DNA of 64,000 nucleotides, from assembly GCF_031585635.1 (NCBI RefSeq), contig NZ_CP134195.1, forward strand, positions 2,604,001 through 2,668,000. Direction: 5' to 3'. The position numbers and the translations under genes were made by a program. Positions 9,717-19,916 of this stretch are shown here, piece after piece (position 1 is the first letter of the stretch; each line of letters starts with the position of its first letter). This DNA comes from Paraburkholderia sp. FT54. Its GTDB lineage: Bacteria; Pseudomonadota; Gammaproteobacteria; Burkholderiales; Burkholderiaceae. The notes under the pieces are model-generated. The model had not been told where the DNA came from, did no database searches, and saw nothing but the letters and a program-made list of their open reading frames with translations.

Positions 9717-11174
9717 ATGGTAAAGGCGGCGGTGCTCGACCGGCTCTGGACGCGAATGAGCGAGCGCGGCGATTTCCCCATGCTGTCGCAATCGCTGCGC
9801 TCCACCATGGCAGCGATGAACAACGACGACCTCGACTTCACCGGCCTCGTGCAGGTGGTGTTGTCCGACTTCGCCCTCACGCAAAAAGTGCTGCGGCTCG
9901 CCAACTCGGCCATGTACATGGCGTTCGGCGGCAACATCACGACCGTGTCGCGCGCATTGATGGTGCTCGGCATGGACGCGGTCGGCCACCTCGTGGTCGG
10001 CCTGAAGATCGTCGACCACTTTCACCACAGCGCACCGCGCCGCATCGACGCGAAACTCGAACTGAACCGCACGCTGCTGTCGGGCTGCGTCGCGCGCAAG
10101 CTGACCGAGCGCGGCGATCTGCGCGCCGGCGAGGAAGCCGTGGTCTGCACGCTGATGCGGCAGATCGGCAAGCTGCTCGTGGTGTTCTATCTCGACGCCG
10201 AATGGGACCAGATTCGCCGTCATATCGACGACGGCACGCTCGAAGCCGATGCCTGCGTGCTGGTGCTCGGCGTCACGTTCGACGAAATCGGCGCCGAAGC
10301 CGCCGTGCGCTGGCGCCTGCCCGACATGATCCGCTCCGGCATGGGCGAGTTCGATCCGCAGGACGTCACGCAGCCGCGCCAGGTGCAGTGGCTGCGCGCC
10401 ATCACCAATTACTCCACGGCGGTCGCGGACGTGCTCACCCAGCAGAACATGCCGGACTGGGAGCGCGAGCAACGCATCGCCGAACTGGCGCAGGAATATA
10501 GCGGCGCGCTGAACACCGATCCGGAAGTGCTGCTCGAGATGAGCGTGGCGCTCGCCCGCGAGGAAGGCGGCGACGGCGTGATGCGCGAGATCGTCGAGCT
10601 GCGCGCCAATGCGGACGCGATCGCGCGCGAGGCGCTCAATCCCGAGGCACGCATCGCGGTGGGCGTCGAAGATCTGCGCGGCCTGCCCGACGGCAGCCCG
10701 CTCCAGCCGGCACTGGCGATGGCCGCGGAAACGCTGCTGGCCGGCCTCGGTTTTGCGCGCACTGTCGTGTTCGTCAAGCACAGCAACGGCACCTTCAAGG
10801 CGCGCCTGGGGCTTGGACCGAAGACCGACGCGGCGTTGCCCAAGCTCACCTTCAACACCGCCTTCGAGCCCGACGTGTTCCATCTGGCGATCGCGAACTC
10901 GGTGGGCATCTTCATCGAGAACGCACGCGACCCGAAGATGGTCGCGCGGCTGCCCGAATGGTTCCGCCGCTCATTCGACGACGCCCGCGCCTTCGTGCTG
11001 CTGCCAGTCGTCGATGAAAGCGATACGACCGTGGCGCTTCTTTACGGCGACTGGTCGCATAGCCAGGAGCCAAGGCGCATCTCACAGAAAGAGATGAGCG
11101 TGTTAAACGAGTTGGCCAGGGAGTTAGGCCGTTTTTTCGGCCTGGGGCAGATGCGGGAAATGGAGATGATGTGA
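9717..11174 (+). CDS. HDOD domain protein with C-terminal GAF-like domain
   Basis: 485-residue protein. An N-terminal HDOD domain (about residues 15-215) includes VLSDFALTQKVLRLANSAMY and LMRQIGKLL, and lacks the HD metal-binding pair. The C-terminal 170 residues look GAF-like (VVFVKHSNGTFKARLGLG ... LLYGDWS). HDOD proteins are non-enzymatic scaffolds often encoded with cyclic-di-GMP and chemotaxis genes. The start at 9717 (MVKAAVLDRLW) is chosen for GGCGGG eight bases upstream; two earlier in-frame ATGs at 9645 and 9693 are possible. It follows the GGDEF-EAL gene by 91 bases, so co-transcription is likely. Confidence 0.88.
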   Translation: MVKAAVLDRLWTRMSERGDFPMLSQSLRSTMAAMNNDDLDFTGLVQVVLSDFALTQKVLRLANSAMYMAFGGNITTVSRALMVLGMDAVGHLVVGLKIVDHFHHSAPRRIDAKLELNRTLLSGCVARKLTERGDLRAGEEAVVCTLMRQIGKLLVVFYLDAEWDQIRRHIDDGTLEADACVLVLGVTFDEIGAEAAVRWRLPDMIRSGMGEFDPQDVTQPRQVQWLRAITNYSTAVADVLTQQNMPDWEREQRIAELAQEYSGALNTDPEVLLEMSVALAREEGGDGVMREIVELRANADAIAREALNPEARIAVGVEDLRGLPDGSPLQPALAMAAETLLAGLGFARTVVFVKHSNGTFKARLGLGPKTDAALPKLTFNTAFEPDVFHLAIANSVGIFIENARDPKMVARLPEWFRRSFDDARAFVLLPVVDESDTTVALLYGDWSHSQEPRRISQKEMSVLNELARELGRFFGLGQMREMEMM

Positions 11175-11310
11175 AGACCTGGCGTGATCGTTGATCACGG
11201 CGCTTCACTCTCACCTGTTCTGTATTTGCCCGACGCCACGTTGAATTTGGGTCAGCCTCGCCGGGACCGCCATGCATGGCATGCCGCGGCTTCCGGTCGA
11301 ATCACTGACC

Positions 11311-12693
11311 TCAATCCTCGATTCTTTCCAGCCCTTCCGCGCTGCGGTCCGCGACACCGGCCCACGCGCCCGCCTCCAGACCCAGTTCCGCGACCTCTTC
11401 CACCGTCAACGGCGGCAAGCGCGCGCACAGCGTTTCGAGCTCGTGCCACGCGCCGCGTTCGAGCGCTTCGACGGCGGTGAGCAGCAACCCCAGCACGCCC
11501 TGTCGATGCAGGATGCCCGCCTGGATCGGCCGCGACAACGTCAGCACGTTCAAGGTGCTTTCCAGCGAACCGCCGAACACCGCGTCGACGAATGAAAACA
11601 CGCCGGTCAGGAAGGCCGCGTCGGCTTCGTCGCGGCCGGCTTCGGGCAGGCGCTCGATCGCCAGTTCCATGAAGCGCGCGCGGGTCGCGGCGAGTTGCAG
11701 CAAGGGATCGTCCTCGAGGGCGACCTTGCGGCCGTCCGCGTAGAGCAGCAGCTGCGTCCAGCGCGCGATGCGGTTGGTGCCGGTCGCATTGATCGCTTCG
11801 CGCAGCGTCGTGACCTTATGGCCGACAGCGAGGCCGCTCGAATTGGCGAGCTTCATCAGGTGCATGACCAGCACCGGATTCAGCTTGAGTTCCGCTTCGA
11901 GCTGCGCGACGGTCGGATCGCCCGAGAGGAGTTGCAGCAGGTTCAGCAAGGCATGGCGCGGCGCGCTGACACGGCGCGTCGCCGAGATCTGCGCGCGGGC
12001 GAAGAAGTAACCCTGGAAGCGATCGAAGCCGAGTTCATGGGCCGTTTCGAAATCGGCTTGCGCGTCGATGCCCGAGGCGACCAGCAGCTTGCCCGCCGAC
12101 TTGAGCACGCTCGCCAGTTTCGGCAGCAGCGCGCGCGGCACACCCGTGAAATCGATCTTGACGACTTCCGCGTAGGGCAGCAGTTTGGCGAAGGTTTCGT
12201 TGGGCTGAGTCACCTCGTCGAGCACGAAGCGATAGCGGCGGCCATGCAGCTGCACGATGCGCGCCACCAGCGCGTCGTCTAACTCGATCGTCGGCGCCAG
12301 TTCGAGCATGAAGCGCTCGGCGGGCAACCGCAGGATCGCGTCGTCGAACAGCATGTCGCGGCTGACGTCGACGTAGGCCGGATGCCCGGTCAGCGCGCCG
12401 CGCAGATTGCCCTGCAGCAGACCGCGAATGATGGCTCGCGCCACGCGTTGCGCGGGATCGGGCGCACGGCCCGACGAGGCGTCGGTATCGACGCCCGCGG
12501 CGTCCGCGGCGGCACGCTCGGCCTCGAGCATGTCCGCGGTCCATTCCGGTGCGCGCACCTTGATCTCGTAGCCACACAGCATGCCGTCCCGATTCAGAAT
12601 CGGCTGCCGCGCGAAGCTGGCATTCAATTGCGCATCGTCCGTTGCACCAGGTGGGTCCGTCCGGCCCGGATTCTCGATTGCGATGGTGGTCAT
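11311..12693 (-). CDS. Second EAL-HDOD protein with degenerate EAL domain
   Basis: 460-residue paralogue of the protein at 6172-7509. EAL-type half (FARQPILNRDGMLCGYEIKVR; residues ~30-250) then HDOD half (~255-445, AELKLNPVLVMHLMKLANSSG). EAL is replaced by EIKVR and DDFGTG by a divergent LDEVTQ, so catalysis is not expected. About 45 residues of the N-terminal half (residues ~57-100) form an extra Ala-rich segment not seen in its paralogue. It converges with the HDOD-GAF gene. Two such paralogues flanking an active EAL protein suggest a shared scaffold function, which is inferred. Confidence 0.9.
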   Translation of the reverse strand: MTTIAIENPGRTDPPGATDDAQLNASFARQPILNRDGMLCGYEIKVRAPEWTADMLEAERAAADAAGVDTDASSGRAPDPAQRVARAIIRGLLQGNLRGALTGHPAYVDVSRDMLFDDAILRLPAERFMLELAPTIELDDALVARIVQLHGRRYRFVLDEVTQPNETFAKLLPYAEVVKIDFTGVPRALLPKLASVLKSAGKLLVASGIDAQADFETAHELGFDRFQGYFFARAQISATRRVSAPRHALLNLLQLLSGDPTVAQLEAELKLNPVLVMHLMKLANSSGLAVGHKVTTLREAINATGTNRIARWTQLLLYADGRKVALEDDPLLQLAATRARFMELAIERLPEAGRDEADAAFLTGVFSFVDAVFGGSLESTLNVLTLSRPIQAGILHRQGVLGLLLTAVEALERGAWHELETLCARLPPLTVEEVAELGLEAGAWAGVADRSAEGLERIED

Positions 12694-12959
12694 TGTTATC
12701 CCCCCGCTAAGCGCCGCCCTGGCGCTTACTGCTGTATTTTGGTTTTCGCTGCACCGTGAGCGCCCGGCCCGGGCCGTGAAGCCCGCGGCGCCTGCGGTGC
12801 GTGCGCCGATTTTAGCTCAGGCCGCCATGCGCGGACATGCCTATGAAGCAATATCTTGAAATAATTGGAGACGCGTCTGAAAGCTATCCGGCACGAAATC
12901 ACCGATACTCTTGTGCAGTGCAGAAGCGTTCCAACCGCGTTTAACCAGCAAGGAAAAAC

Positions 12960-13718
12960 ATGGACGTCAAAAGCGTGCTGTCAAATGCCTTCGCCATGCC
13001 GATCACGAGCCCGGCATTCCCCATGGGCCCGTACCGGTTCATCAACCGCGAATTTCTGATCATCACCTACCGGACCGACCCGGACAAACTGCGCGCCGTG
13101 GTGCCCGAGCCGCTCGAGATCGGCGAGCCGCTGGTTCACTACGAATTCATTCGCATGCCGGATTCGACGGGTTTCGGCGATTACACGGAAAGCGGCCAGG
13201 TGATTCCGGTGTCGTACAAGGGCGTGGCGGGCGGCTATACGTTGGCCATGTATCTGGACGATCACCCGCCGATCGCCGGCGGCCGCGAGCTGTGGGGTTT
13301 TCCGAAGAAGCTCGCGAACCCGGTGCTCGCCGTCCATACCGACACGCTCGTCGGCACGCTCGACTACGGTCCGGTGCGCATCGCCACCGGCACGATGGGC
13401 TACAAGCACCGGCAGCTCGATCTGGCGCAGCAGAAAAAACGCCTCGAAACGCCAAACTTTTTGCTCAAGGTGATTCCGCATGTGGACGGCACGCCGCGTA
13501 TCTGCGAACTGGTGCGCTACTACCTTCAGGACATCGATCTGAAAGGCGCATGGACCGGCCCCGCCGCGCTCGAACTGGCGCCGCACGCGCTCGCGCCGGT
13601 CGCGGAATTGCCGGTGCTGGAGATCGTCGAGGCGCGCCATCTGCTTGCCGATCTGACGCTCGGCCTCGGCGAAGTGGTGTTCGATTATCTCGATCAGCCG
13701 GAAGCGAACCTGCGTTGA
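12960..13718 (+). CDS. adc: Acetoacetate decarboxylase
   Basis: 252-residue cytoplasmic enzyme converting acetoacetate to acetone and CO2. The family hallmark ELWGFPKK is present; Lys116 is at the position of the Schiff-base lysine (Lys115 of the clostridial enzyme), flanked by Lys117. The N-terminal [15 protein letters not shown] and the Glu in [20 protein letters not shown] also match the family. Length is normal. The start follows AAGGAAAAAC. It stands alone, divergent from the EAL-HDOD gene and followed by a strong hairpin. No acetone or ketone-body genes lie beside it, so its physiological role here is open. Confidence 0.95.
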   Translation: MDVKSVLSNAFAMPITSPAFPMGPYRFINREFLIITYRTDPDKLRAVVPEPLEIGEPLVHYEFIRMPDSTGFGDYTESGQVIPVSYKGVAGGYTLAMYLDDHPPIAGGRELWGFPKKLANPVLAVHTDTLVGTLDYGPVRIATGTMGYKHRQLDLAQQKKRLETPNFLLKVIPHVDGTPRICELVRYYLQDIDLKGAWTGPAALELAPHALAPVAELPVLEIVEARHLLADLTLGLGEVVFDYLDQPEANLR

Positions 13719-13755
13719 TCGATTGGCGCCGGCCTCGCGCCGCCGCCACTGCAAA

Positions 13756-13785
13756 TGCAAACGGCCGCGATAGCGGCCGTTTGCA
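13756..13785. terminator. Perfect 13-bp hairpin with GATA loop after adc
   Basis: TGCAAACGGCCGC, loop GATA, then the exact complement. The 13-bp stem has no mismatch. No T-run follows on either strand, so it is not a textbook intrinsic terminator. Its position 37 bases after the adc stop and ahead of a convergent gene end suggests transcription termination or mRNA 3' end protection for both directions. Confidence 0.65.
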
Positions 13786-13820
13786 ATAGCTACAACGAAA
13801 CGCGTAAGACGCGCAGCGCG

Positions 13821-13883
13821 TTACTTCAACACCACCTTCACATCGAAGTACTTCGCCGCGAAACGGTCGATCGTGCCGTCCGC
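13821..13883 (-). pseudogene. C-terminal remnant of an amino-acid ABC transporter binding protein
   Basis: A short minus-strand reading of 20 codons plus stop ends in ADGTIDRFAAKYFDVKVVLK. It resembles the C-termini of HisJ/ArgT-type solute-binding proteins (ADGTxDxxAxKYF). Upstream of the Ala codon the same frame loses resemblance and meets a stop near 13921, so only the tail survives. It lies directly downstream of astE, at the end of an arginine cluster that otherwise has no binding protein. Recognition is by eye over a short stretch. Confidence 0.55.
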
Positions 13884-13936
13884 CGGACATGTCAGCGCGC
13901 GCTCCAGCTCGCAACGTTTGAGTCATGCGTGATGAA

Positions 13937-14989
13937 CTACACAAGCTTCGACAACGTGTCCTGCGTCGTTTCGATGACCATCAAACCGGCGCGCAAACCG
14001 GGCTTGACCGTCGCGTTCGGAAACACGAGCCTTTCCTCGTCATGCCGCACGACATAGCGGTACTCGCCGTCGCGCGCGAGCACGGCGTCTTTTGCGAACG
14101 GCGTGAAATTCGCCACGTCGGCGGCGACCAGCAATTCGAACGCATCGCTTTGCTTGGTGATCTGACCGATCACCGTGAAAGCGCGCGGCAGGTCGACACG
14201 AACCTCGCCACGCATGCCGGCCAGCAGATGACGCACCGCGTGATCGGCACCGGCGAAACGCGTCAGATCGTTCTGACCGAACGGGCGCACCTTGCCGAGT
14301 TCCAGCGTGCACGCCTGCGCGCCGCATTCTTGCGCCGTGAAATGCGAGTACGTGTTGCCCCTGGCGGTATGCAACAGCACCGCGCTGATACGCGCCTCGC
14401 CGAGCCACTCGAACATCGCGCGCGAAAACGGCTCGCCTGTGTGCGGCAGCAACGCGAACTGCTCGAAAGCGGACGCGCGGATCGCCGTGTGCATGTCGAT
14501 ATGCCAGCGCGCGCCGGGCTCGCTCGACGCTGCCGCGAAGAACCGCGTCGCCGCCTGTTCGAGTGCGGCGGCACGCGGCGCTTCATAGCTCTGCGGCACC
14601 TGCAGATGTCGACCGCTAAACAGGCGGTTCAAATCATCGTCGCGATAACGGCAGGCCTCGCGCATTGCGTCGACGTTGCCGAGAATCACCAGCAGGCGGC
14701 AAGTCAGCGCGGCGCTGCCTTGCGCGATGTCGCGCACCAGAAATCCCAGCAATTCGATCGGCGCGGTCTCGTCGCCATGCACGCCGGCGGAGACGAGCAC
14801 ACTGCGCACGCCCTCTTCCCGTGTCGCCGGCTCCATCATCAGCACGCCGTCGTCAAGCCACGACCAGCGCACGCCGCCGGCACACGTGCCCTGTGTCTCA
14901 CTCGCGGCCGGCCGCGCGCCCGCCAGCGTGTAGGCGAGAAAATCGTCGAGCATCGAAACCGGCATATCGCGCTCAGCGCTGGAAGTCAT
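13937..14989 (-). CDS. astE: Succinylglutamate desuccinylase
   Basis: 350-residue zinc enzyme for the last AST step: N-succinylglutamate to glutamate plus succinate. Zinc ligands are seen in [14 protein letters not shown] (HxxE) and [10 protein letters not shown] (distal His), as in the AstE/aspartoacylase family. It overlaps the end of astB by 17 bases, consistent with translation from one operon message (astC-aruF-aruG-astD-astB-astE). Length is normal for the family. It is the last intact gene of the operon; a binding-protein tail follows. Confidence 0.95.
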   Translation of the reverse strand: MTSSAERDMPVSMLDDFLAYTLAGARPAASETQGTCAGGVRWSWLDDGVLMMEPATREEGVRSVLVSAGVHGDETAPIELLGFLVRDIAQGSAALTCRLLVILGNVDAMREACRYRDDDLNRLFSGRHLQVPQSYEAPRAAALEQAATRFFAAASSEPGARWHIDMHTAIRASAFEQFALLPHTGEPFSRAMFEWLGEARISAVLLHTARGNTYSHFTAQECGAQACTLELGKVRPFGQNDLTRFAGADHAVRHLLAGMRGEVRVDLPRAFTVIGQITKQSDAFELLVAADVANFTPFAKDAVLARDGEYRYVVRHDEERLVFPNATVKPGLRAGLMVIETTQDTLSKLV

Positions 14990-16313
14990 AAAGCGACCCC
15001 AAACCGAGAATCTGCGTCAGTTCGTCGAGCGCGGTGCGCGATTCGGCGAGCAATTGCGGATCGGTCAGATCGGCCGGTGCGAGACGGTCGCGATAGTGTT
15101 TTTCGATCCACGCGTCCAGACGGCCGAACAACGTGTCGTCGATCCACACGCCTTGCGTCACCGCGGCGCGCTCCGCGTCGTCGAGCACCACACGCAGACG
15201 CAGGCACGCCGGGCCGCCACCGTTCTTCATGCTTTCGCGCAGATCGAACACCAGCACGTCGTCGATCGGGCCCGTGCGCGACGTCAGATCGTCGAGGTAA
15301 GCGGCCACACGCGCGTTTTCGCGGCATTCCTGCGGCACTACCAGCACCTGCTTGCCGTCCGGGCGCGTCAGCAACTGGCTGTTGAACAGATACGAACTCA
15401 CGGCGTCGGCCACGCTCACCTGCGCGTCCGGCACTTCGATCACGTTGAAGTCCGCTTTCAGGCCGGAGAGCTTCGAGCGCAGCTCGTCGTACACCGCGTT
15501 CTGTTCGACGAACGCCAGCTGATGACAGAACAACGTGTTGCGATTGCCGACCGCGATCACGTCGTTATGGAACACGCCCGCGTCGATCACATTGGGGTTC
15601 TGCTGCGCGTACACCGTGGCGGCTTCCGCGAGGCCGTGACGATGCGCGACCGCGCGGCTCGCCTCGAAGGTTTGACGCGCCGGAAAGCGCTTCGGCTCCG
15701 GTCCGCGACGATACTCGCTGCGGCCATACACGAAGAATTCGACACCACGTGCAGCGTATTCCGCGCAAAAGCGCGTGTGATTCGCCGCGCCTTCGTCGCC
15801 GAGCGCCGGGGTGCCGGGCAGCGCCTCGTGCACCACAAAACGGTCCGCGTCGCTGAACATCGCGCGCAGCGTGCGGCGCGTCGATTCATGTTCGATCGCG
15901 CGATGCAGCTTGCTGCACAGATTCGCCGGCGTGAAATGCACGCGGCCGTCGTGCGTATCAGCGGACGGACTCACCGTCGCCGCATTCGCGGTCCACATTG
16001 CCGAAGCCGAACTCGCCGCGGCCAGCAATTCGGGCGCGTCCTTGGCCACGCGTGCGATCACGGTCGCGTCGTCGCCGGAAAAACCGAGTTCGCGCAGCAG
16101 ACGCATCGACGGACGCTCCTGCGGCGGCAACACGCCCTGATGAAAGCCGAGATCGGCCAGTCGCTTCATCTTGCGCAGGCCTTGCCGCGCCGCCGCCTTT
16201 GGATTCGCAACCGACTTCTCGTTGTTCTGCGACGCGACGTTGCCGAACGAGAGCCCCGCGTAGTTGTGGGTCGGGCCGACCAGACCGTCGAAATTGGCTT
16301 CAGTGGCTTGCAT
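14973..16313 (-). CDS. astB: N-succinylarginine dihydrolase
   Basis: 446-residue cytoplasmic hydrolase: N-succinylarginine to N-succinylornithine, 2 NH3 and CO2. The N-terminal [17 protein letters not shown] is diagnostic, HNDVIAVGN carries a catalytic His, and the nucleophilic Cys lies in [12 protein letters not shown] near the C-terminus, as in the guanidine-modifying superfamily. Length equals that of known AstB proteins. It lies 9 bases after astD and overlaps astE, so it is in the middle of the ast operon. Confidence 0.97.
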   Translation of the reverse strand: MQATEANFDGLVGPTHNYAGLSFGNVASQNNEKSVANPKAAARQGLRKMKRLADLGFHQGVLPPQERPSMRLLRELGFSGDDATVIARVAKDAPELLAAASSASAMWTANAATVSPSADTHDGRVHFTPANLCSKLHRAIEHESTRRTLRAMFSDADRFVVHEALPGTPALGDEGAANHTRFCAEYAARGVEFFVYGRSEYRRGPEPKRFPARQTFEASRAVAHRHGLAEAATVYAQQNPNVIDAGVFHNDVIAVGNRNTLFCHQLAFVEQNAVYDELRSKLSGLKADFNVIEVPDAQVSVADAVSSYLFNSQLLTRPDGKQVLVVPQECRENARVAAYLDDLTSRTGPIDDVLVFDLRESMKNGGGPACLRLRVVLDDAERAAVTQGVWIDDTLFGRLDAWIEKHYRDRLAPADLTDPQLLAESRTALDELTQILGLGSLYDFQR

Positions 16314-16322
16314 CGTCGATCC

Positions 16323-17786
16323 TTAGAATTGAAGGCCCGGCGAGACGCTCGCGGGCATTTGCAGTTGCGCGCTTTCGACGGAAGCCATCGGAAACGCGCA
16401 GTAGTCGGCTGCGTAGTACGCGCTCGGCCGGTGATTGCCCGAGCGGCCCGGCCCGCCGAACGGCGCGCCCGACGATGCGCCGTTGGTCGGCCGGTTCCAG
16501 TTGACGATGCCCGCGCGGATGGTGCGCTGGAAGTGCGTCCACAGCGCCTCATCGTCGGCGAGGAGGCCTGCGGAGAGGCCGAATTCCGTGTCGTTGGCCT
16601 GTTCCAGCGCTTCGTTGAAGCTGCCGTAGCGGATGATTTGTGCCAAAGGACCGAAGTGCTCTTCGTCCGGCAGATTCTTCACGCTTGTGACATCCAGAAT
16701 CGCGGGCGTCACGAAGCCGAGCTTCGAGTCGCGTTGTTCCATCTTCAGCAGCGCCTTGGCGCCGTCGGCCAGCAGACGTTCCTGCGCCGCGACCAGGCGC
16801 GACGCAGCACGCGCCGAGATAACAGCGCCCATGAACGGCTGCGGATCGGCGTTGTATTCGCCAACGGTGATGCGCGCCGTGACCTCGGTGAGGCGTTCCA
16901 TGAAACGATCGCCGCCCGCATCGTTCGGCACGAAAATACGGCGCGCGCATGTACAACGTTGGCCCGCCGACAGAAACGCCGACTGGATCGTGTGATGCAC
17001 GGCGGCATCCACATCAGCCACCGGCCCGATCACGAGCGGATTGTTGCCGCCCATTTCCAGCGCCAGCACGATCTCCGGGCGGCCGCCGAACTGCTTGTGC
17101 AGCAATGTTCCGGTATCCGAACTACCCGTGAAGAACAGGCCGTCGATCTGCCGGTGATTCGCGAGCGCAATGCCGGTGTCTTTCTCGCCTTGCACGAGAT
17201 TCAGTACGCCCGCGGGCAAACCCGCGTCGCGCCAGATCTGCACGGTGAGCGCGGCGACGCCGGGCGCGAGTTCCGATGGCTTGAACACGACCGCATTGCC
17301 CGCGACCAACGCCGGCACGATATGCCCGTTCGGCAAATGACCAGGAAAGTTGTACGGCCCGAACACGGCCACCACGCCATGCGGACGATGCCGCAGCACC
17401 GCCGTGCCGTCCGCCATCGCCGAGCGCTTCTCGCCAGTGCGTTCGTTGTAGGACTGAATCGAAATCTCGACCTTGGCCGCCATCGACGCCGCTTCGGTGC
17501 GCGCTTCCCACAGCGGTTTGCCGGTTTCGCGGCCGATCGCTTCAGCCAGCGCTTCCTTGCGTTCGGTCACGAGCGCGGCGAAGCGGCGCACCACGCCGCA
17601 ACGTTCGTCGAGGCTCAAGGCCGACCACGCGGCGAAGGCGCGGCGTGCGCTGCGCACCGCGCGATCGACGTCGTCCGCCGAGGCGCTGTTGCCTTCCCAC
17701 ACCATCGCGCCCGTGCCCGGGTTGTGCGACGCGAATGCGGGTCCTGTGCCGGCGGTCCATTCGCCGTCGATGAAAAGCTCGCTCAT
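16323..17786 (-). CDS. astD: Succinylglutamate-semialdehyde dehydrogenase
   Basis: 487-residue NAD-dependent aldehyde dehydrogenase oxidising N-succinylglutamate semialdehyde to N-succinylglutamate. Seen are the cofactor motif VFKPSELAPG, FFTGSSDTGTL, the general-base Glu in LALEMGGNNPL, and the nucleophile Cys in GQRCTCARRIF. The C-terminus PFGGPGRSGNHRPSAYYAAD is typical of AstD. ATG 17786 is preferred because AGGG lies six bases upstream; ATG 17792, two codons earlier, overlaps the aruG stop as ATGA but has no spacing for that site. A much longer open frame upstream is a shadow of aruG. Confidence 0.95.
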   Translation of the reverse strand: MSELFIDGEWTAGTGPAFASHNPGTGAMVWEGNSASADDVDRAVRSARRAFAAWSALSLDERCGVVRRFAALVTERKEALAEAIGRETGKPLWEARTEAASMAAKVEISIQSYNERTGEKRSAMADGTAVLRHRPHGVVAVFGPYNFPGHLPNGHIVPALVAGNAVVFKPSELAPGVAALTVQIWRDAGLPAGVLNLVQGEKDTGIALANHRQIDGLFFTGSSDTGTLLHKQFGGRPEIVLALEMGGNNPLVIGPVADVDAAVHHTIQSAFLSAGQRCTCARRIFVPNDAGGDRFMERLTEVTARITVGEYNADPQPFMGAVISARAASRLVAAQERLLADGAKALLKMEQRDSKLGFVTPAILDVTSVKNLPDEEHFGPLAQIIRYGSFNEALEQANDTEFGLSAGLLADDEALWTHFQRTIRAGIVNWNRPTNGASSGAPFGGPGRSGNHRPSAYYAADYCAFPMASVESAQLQMPASVSPGLQF

Positions 17787-17788
17787 GA

Positions 17789-18820
17789 TCATCCCTGTTT
17801 GTGTTTCTGCGGCAGCACGCGCACGAGGTCGCCCGCCTTGATATCGAGTGCCGCGGCTTCCATCGCGCTCATGCGGAACACGCCGTCCTGCGGCACGCCC
17901 GCCACCACGCCGACGCGGAAATCGCCCAACGACGTATTCGACACCATCGATTTCGGTCCATCCTGCGGCGTACTCGACGCGCCGATTTCGACCGGCACCA
18001 CCACGCTCTCGCGCACGGTGAGCAAATCGGCGATATGGCATTCGAGCACCGGACCCGCGTCGAAGATATCGACGTGATTCTCGTAACGCAGCCCTTCCGA
18101 TTCGAGCATGCGGCGCGCCGGAATCGTGTCGTTGTGCGTGAGACCCACGCATTGCTGCGCCTCTTCCGGCAACAACTCGACATACACCGGATAGCGCGGC
18201 ATCAGTTCGGCGAGAAACGCCTTGCGGCCGTGCGAACTCAGATAATCCGCCGCGTTGAAATCGATCTGGTAGAAATGCGAGCCGACCGCGCGCCAGAACG
18301 GCGAGGTGCCTTCGGCATCGAAATGGCCGCGCAGTTCCGCGCACAGACGCTGCGGAAAGCGCTCGCGAAACTGCGCGAGAAACATGAAGCGCGAGCGCGA
18401 CAGCAAGCCGCCCACGCCGCTCGTGCGATAACGCGGGCTGAGGAACAGCGAGCACACTTCGGCATAACCGGTCAGGTCGTGCGAGATGTTCAGCGCGCGC
18501 ATGCGCGTCCAGATGCCGAGGTCCTGGCTCGCATGCACCACCGTGCTCACGCGATAGTTGTAAAACGGCTGTTGCAGGCCGACTGCGGTTTCGATGCCGC
18601 ACACACCGGCGACGTCGCCCGTGTCGGTGTCTTCCATCACGAAGAAGTAGCCGGCTTCATGCGGCTCGGCCTTGTCTTCCATCGTGCGGCGCGCGCGTTC
18701 CACGCGTGCCGCGAGTGCCTCGCGGTCCGGCTTGAAGGTGGTCAGACCCGGGCCGGTTTCCTGCGCGAGCCGCATGAGCGCGTCCACATCGCCTCGTTGC
18801 ACAACGCGAACCACGATCAT
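17789..18820 (-). CDS. aruG: Arginine N-succinyltransferase, subunit AruG-like
   Basis: 343-residue member of the AstA/AruF/AruG family, which transfers succinate from succinyl-CoA to arginine (and ornithine), the first AST step. It aligns end to end with the neighbouring aruF product: SPFWRAVGSHFYQIDF, LMPRYPVYVELLPEEAQ and the near-identical VDIFDAGPVLEC. It overlaps aruF by four bases (ATGA) and touches astD. In Pseudomonas the two proteins form one heteromeric enzyme; the same is expected here. The F/G naming follows gene order and is less certain than the family call. Confidence 0.92.
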   Translation of the reverse strand: MIVVRVVQRGDVDALMRLAQETGPGLTTFKPDREALAARVERARRTMEDKAEPHEAGYFFVMEDTDTGDVAGVCGIETAVGLQQPFYNYRVSTVVHASQDLGIWTRMRALNISHDLTGYAEVCSLFLSPRYRTSGVGGLLSRSRFMFLAQFRERFPQRLCAELRGHFDAEGTSPFWRAVGSHFYQIDFNAADYLSSHGRKAFLAELMPRYPVYVELLPEEAQQCVGLTHNDTIPARRMLESEGLRYENHVDIFDAGPVLECHIADLLTVRESVVVPVEIGASSTPQDGPKSMVSNTSLGDFRVGVVAGVPQDGVFRMSAMEAAALDIKAGDLVRVLPQKHKQG

Positions 18821-19878
18821 CGTGCCTCTCCCGATTGTTCATCCTGACGCGGCTGGTGCAGCGGCACGCAGCGCACCGTGTCGCCTTCTTCGACGCCGAG
18901 CGCCGCTCGCGCCGCGTGCGGCAACGACGCGCCAGCTTCTTTACCCGCTGTCAATTCGCCGAGCACGCAGCGAAACTCGCCGTCGGCGCCGTTATGCGCG
19001 ATCAGATACGTCGAACCGTCAGCGGCTGCATTGCTCTCGTGCACCATCCGCGTTTCATTGCGCGTGACGCAAGCGCTGCGATCCACCTGCGCGGTCAATA
19101 CCGGACCCGCGTCGAAAATGTCGATATAGCGATCCGTCTCGAAGCCTTCCTCGAGATGAATGTCGTAAGCGAGCAAGGCCTTCGAATCCGGCTCGCCGAG
19201 CACCCGCTGCGCCGCCTCGGGCAGCAGCGGCACATAGATGGGATACGTGGGCATCACTTCGGCGATGAACGTGCGGCTGCGGCCGCCCGATTCGATCTCG
19301 ATGTCGGCGAAGTTGCGGCCGAAGAACTTGCGCCCCACCGCTTCCCAGAACGGCGACACGCCGTTGTCGTCGGTGACGCCGAGCAGCAGCGAGAACACCT
19401 CGGGCGTAAAGCGCTTGCGATTGGCGGCGATATACATCATCCGCGCGCGCGACATCAGATGCGCGGCGGCGTCGCCACGCAGCGACGGATCGATGTAGTA
19501 GCCCGCGAGGCGACTCTTGCCGGTCAGCTCATGCGACATGGTGAGCGCGTGAATCTTGCGATTCACGTGCAGTTCGCGCGACGCATGAATCAGCGCGTCG
19601 TTGCGAAACGCGTAGAACGGATCCGAGTAGCCGGCCGCGGCAACGATGCTCGCCGTGCCCATCAGCTTGCCGCTCAGCGCGTCTTCGAGCACGAACAGAT
19701 AGAACTCCTCACCCGGAAAATCGACTTCCGCGCGAAACGAGTCTTCCGACAACGCGACGCGCGCTTCGAGCGCACGCCGGTCGTGCGGCAGGGAATGCAG
19801 CACCGGCTGCGCGGTGCGGGCCATATGTTCGAGCGCGTCGAGATCGGCGAGGCGGCCTGGGCGTACGAAGAGCATCAT
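18817..19878 (-). CDS. aruF: Arginine N-succinyltransferase, subunit AruF-like
   Basis: 353-residue first subunit of arginine/ornithine succinyltransferase. Typical motifs are FVRPGRLADLDALEHMA at the N-terminus, SPFWEAVGRKFFGRNFADIE in the middle, VMPTYPIYVPLLPEAAQ, and YIDIFDAGPVL. It is encoded 38 bases after astC and coupled to aruG by a 4-base overlap. Both copies are full length, so the pathway begins with a two-subunit enzyme rather than the single AstA of enterobacteria. Confidence 0.92.
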   Translation of the reverse strand: MMLFVRPGRLADLDALEHMARTAQPVLHSLPHDRRALEARVALSEDSFRAEVDFPGEEFYLFVLEDALSGKLMGTASIVAAAGYSDPFYAFRNDALIHASRELHVNRKIHALTMSHELTGKSRLAGYYIDPSLRGDAAAHLMSRARMMYIAANRKRFTPEVFSLLLGVTDDNGVSPFWEAVGRKFFGRNFADIEIESGGRSRTFIAEVMPTYPIYVPLLPEAAQRVLGEPDSKALLAYDIHLEEGFETDRYIDIFDAGPVLTAQVDRSACVTRNETRMVHESNAAADGSTYLIAHNGADGEFRCVLGELTAGKEAGASLPHAARAALGVEEGDTVRCVPLHQPRQDEQSGEAR

Positions 19879-19916
19879 CGTTCCTGTTGAATGTGACGCG
19901 TGATCAATGCCGTGGA

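Noticed and set aside
15054-18077. 1007-codon plus-strand frame opposite the ast genes
   Set aside because: Composition is Arg/His/Val-rich and it lies antisense to astB, astD and aruG.
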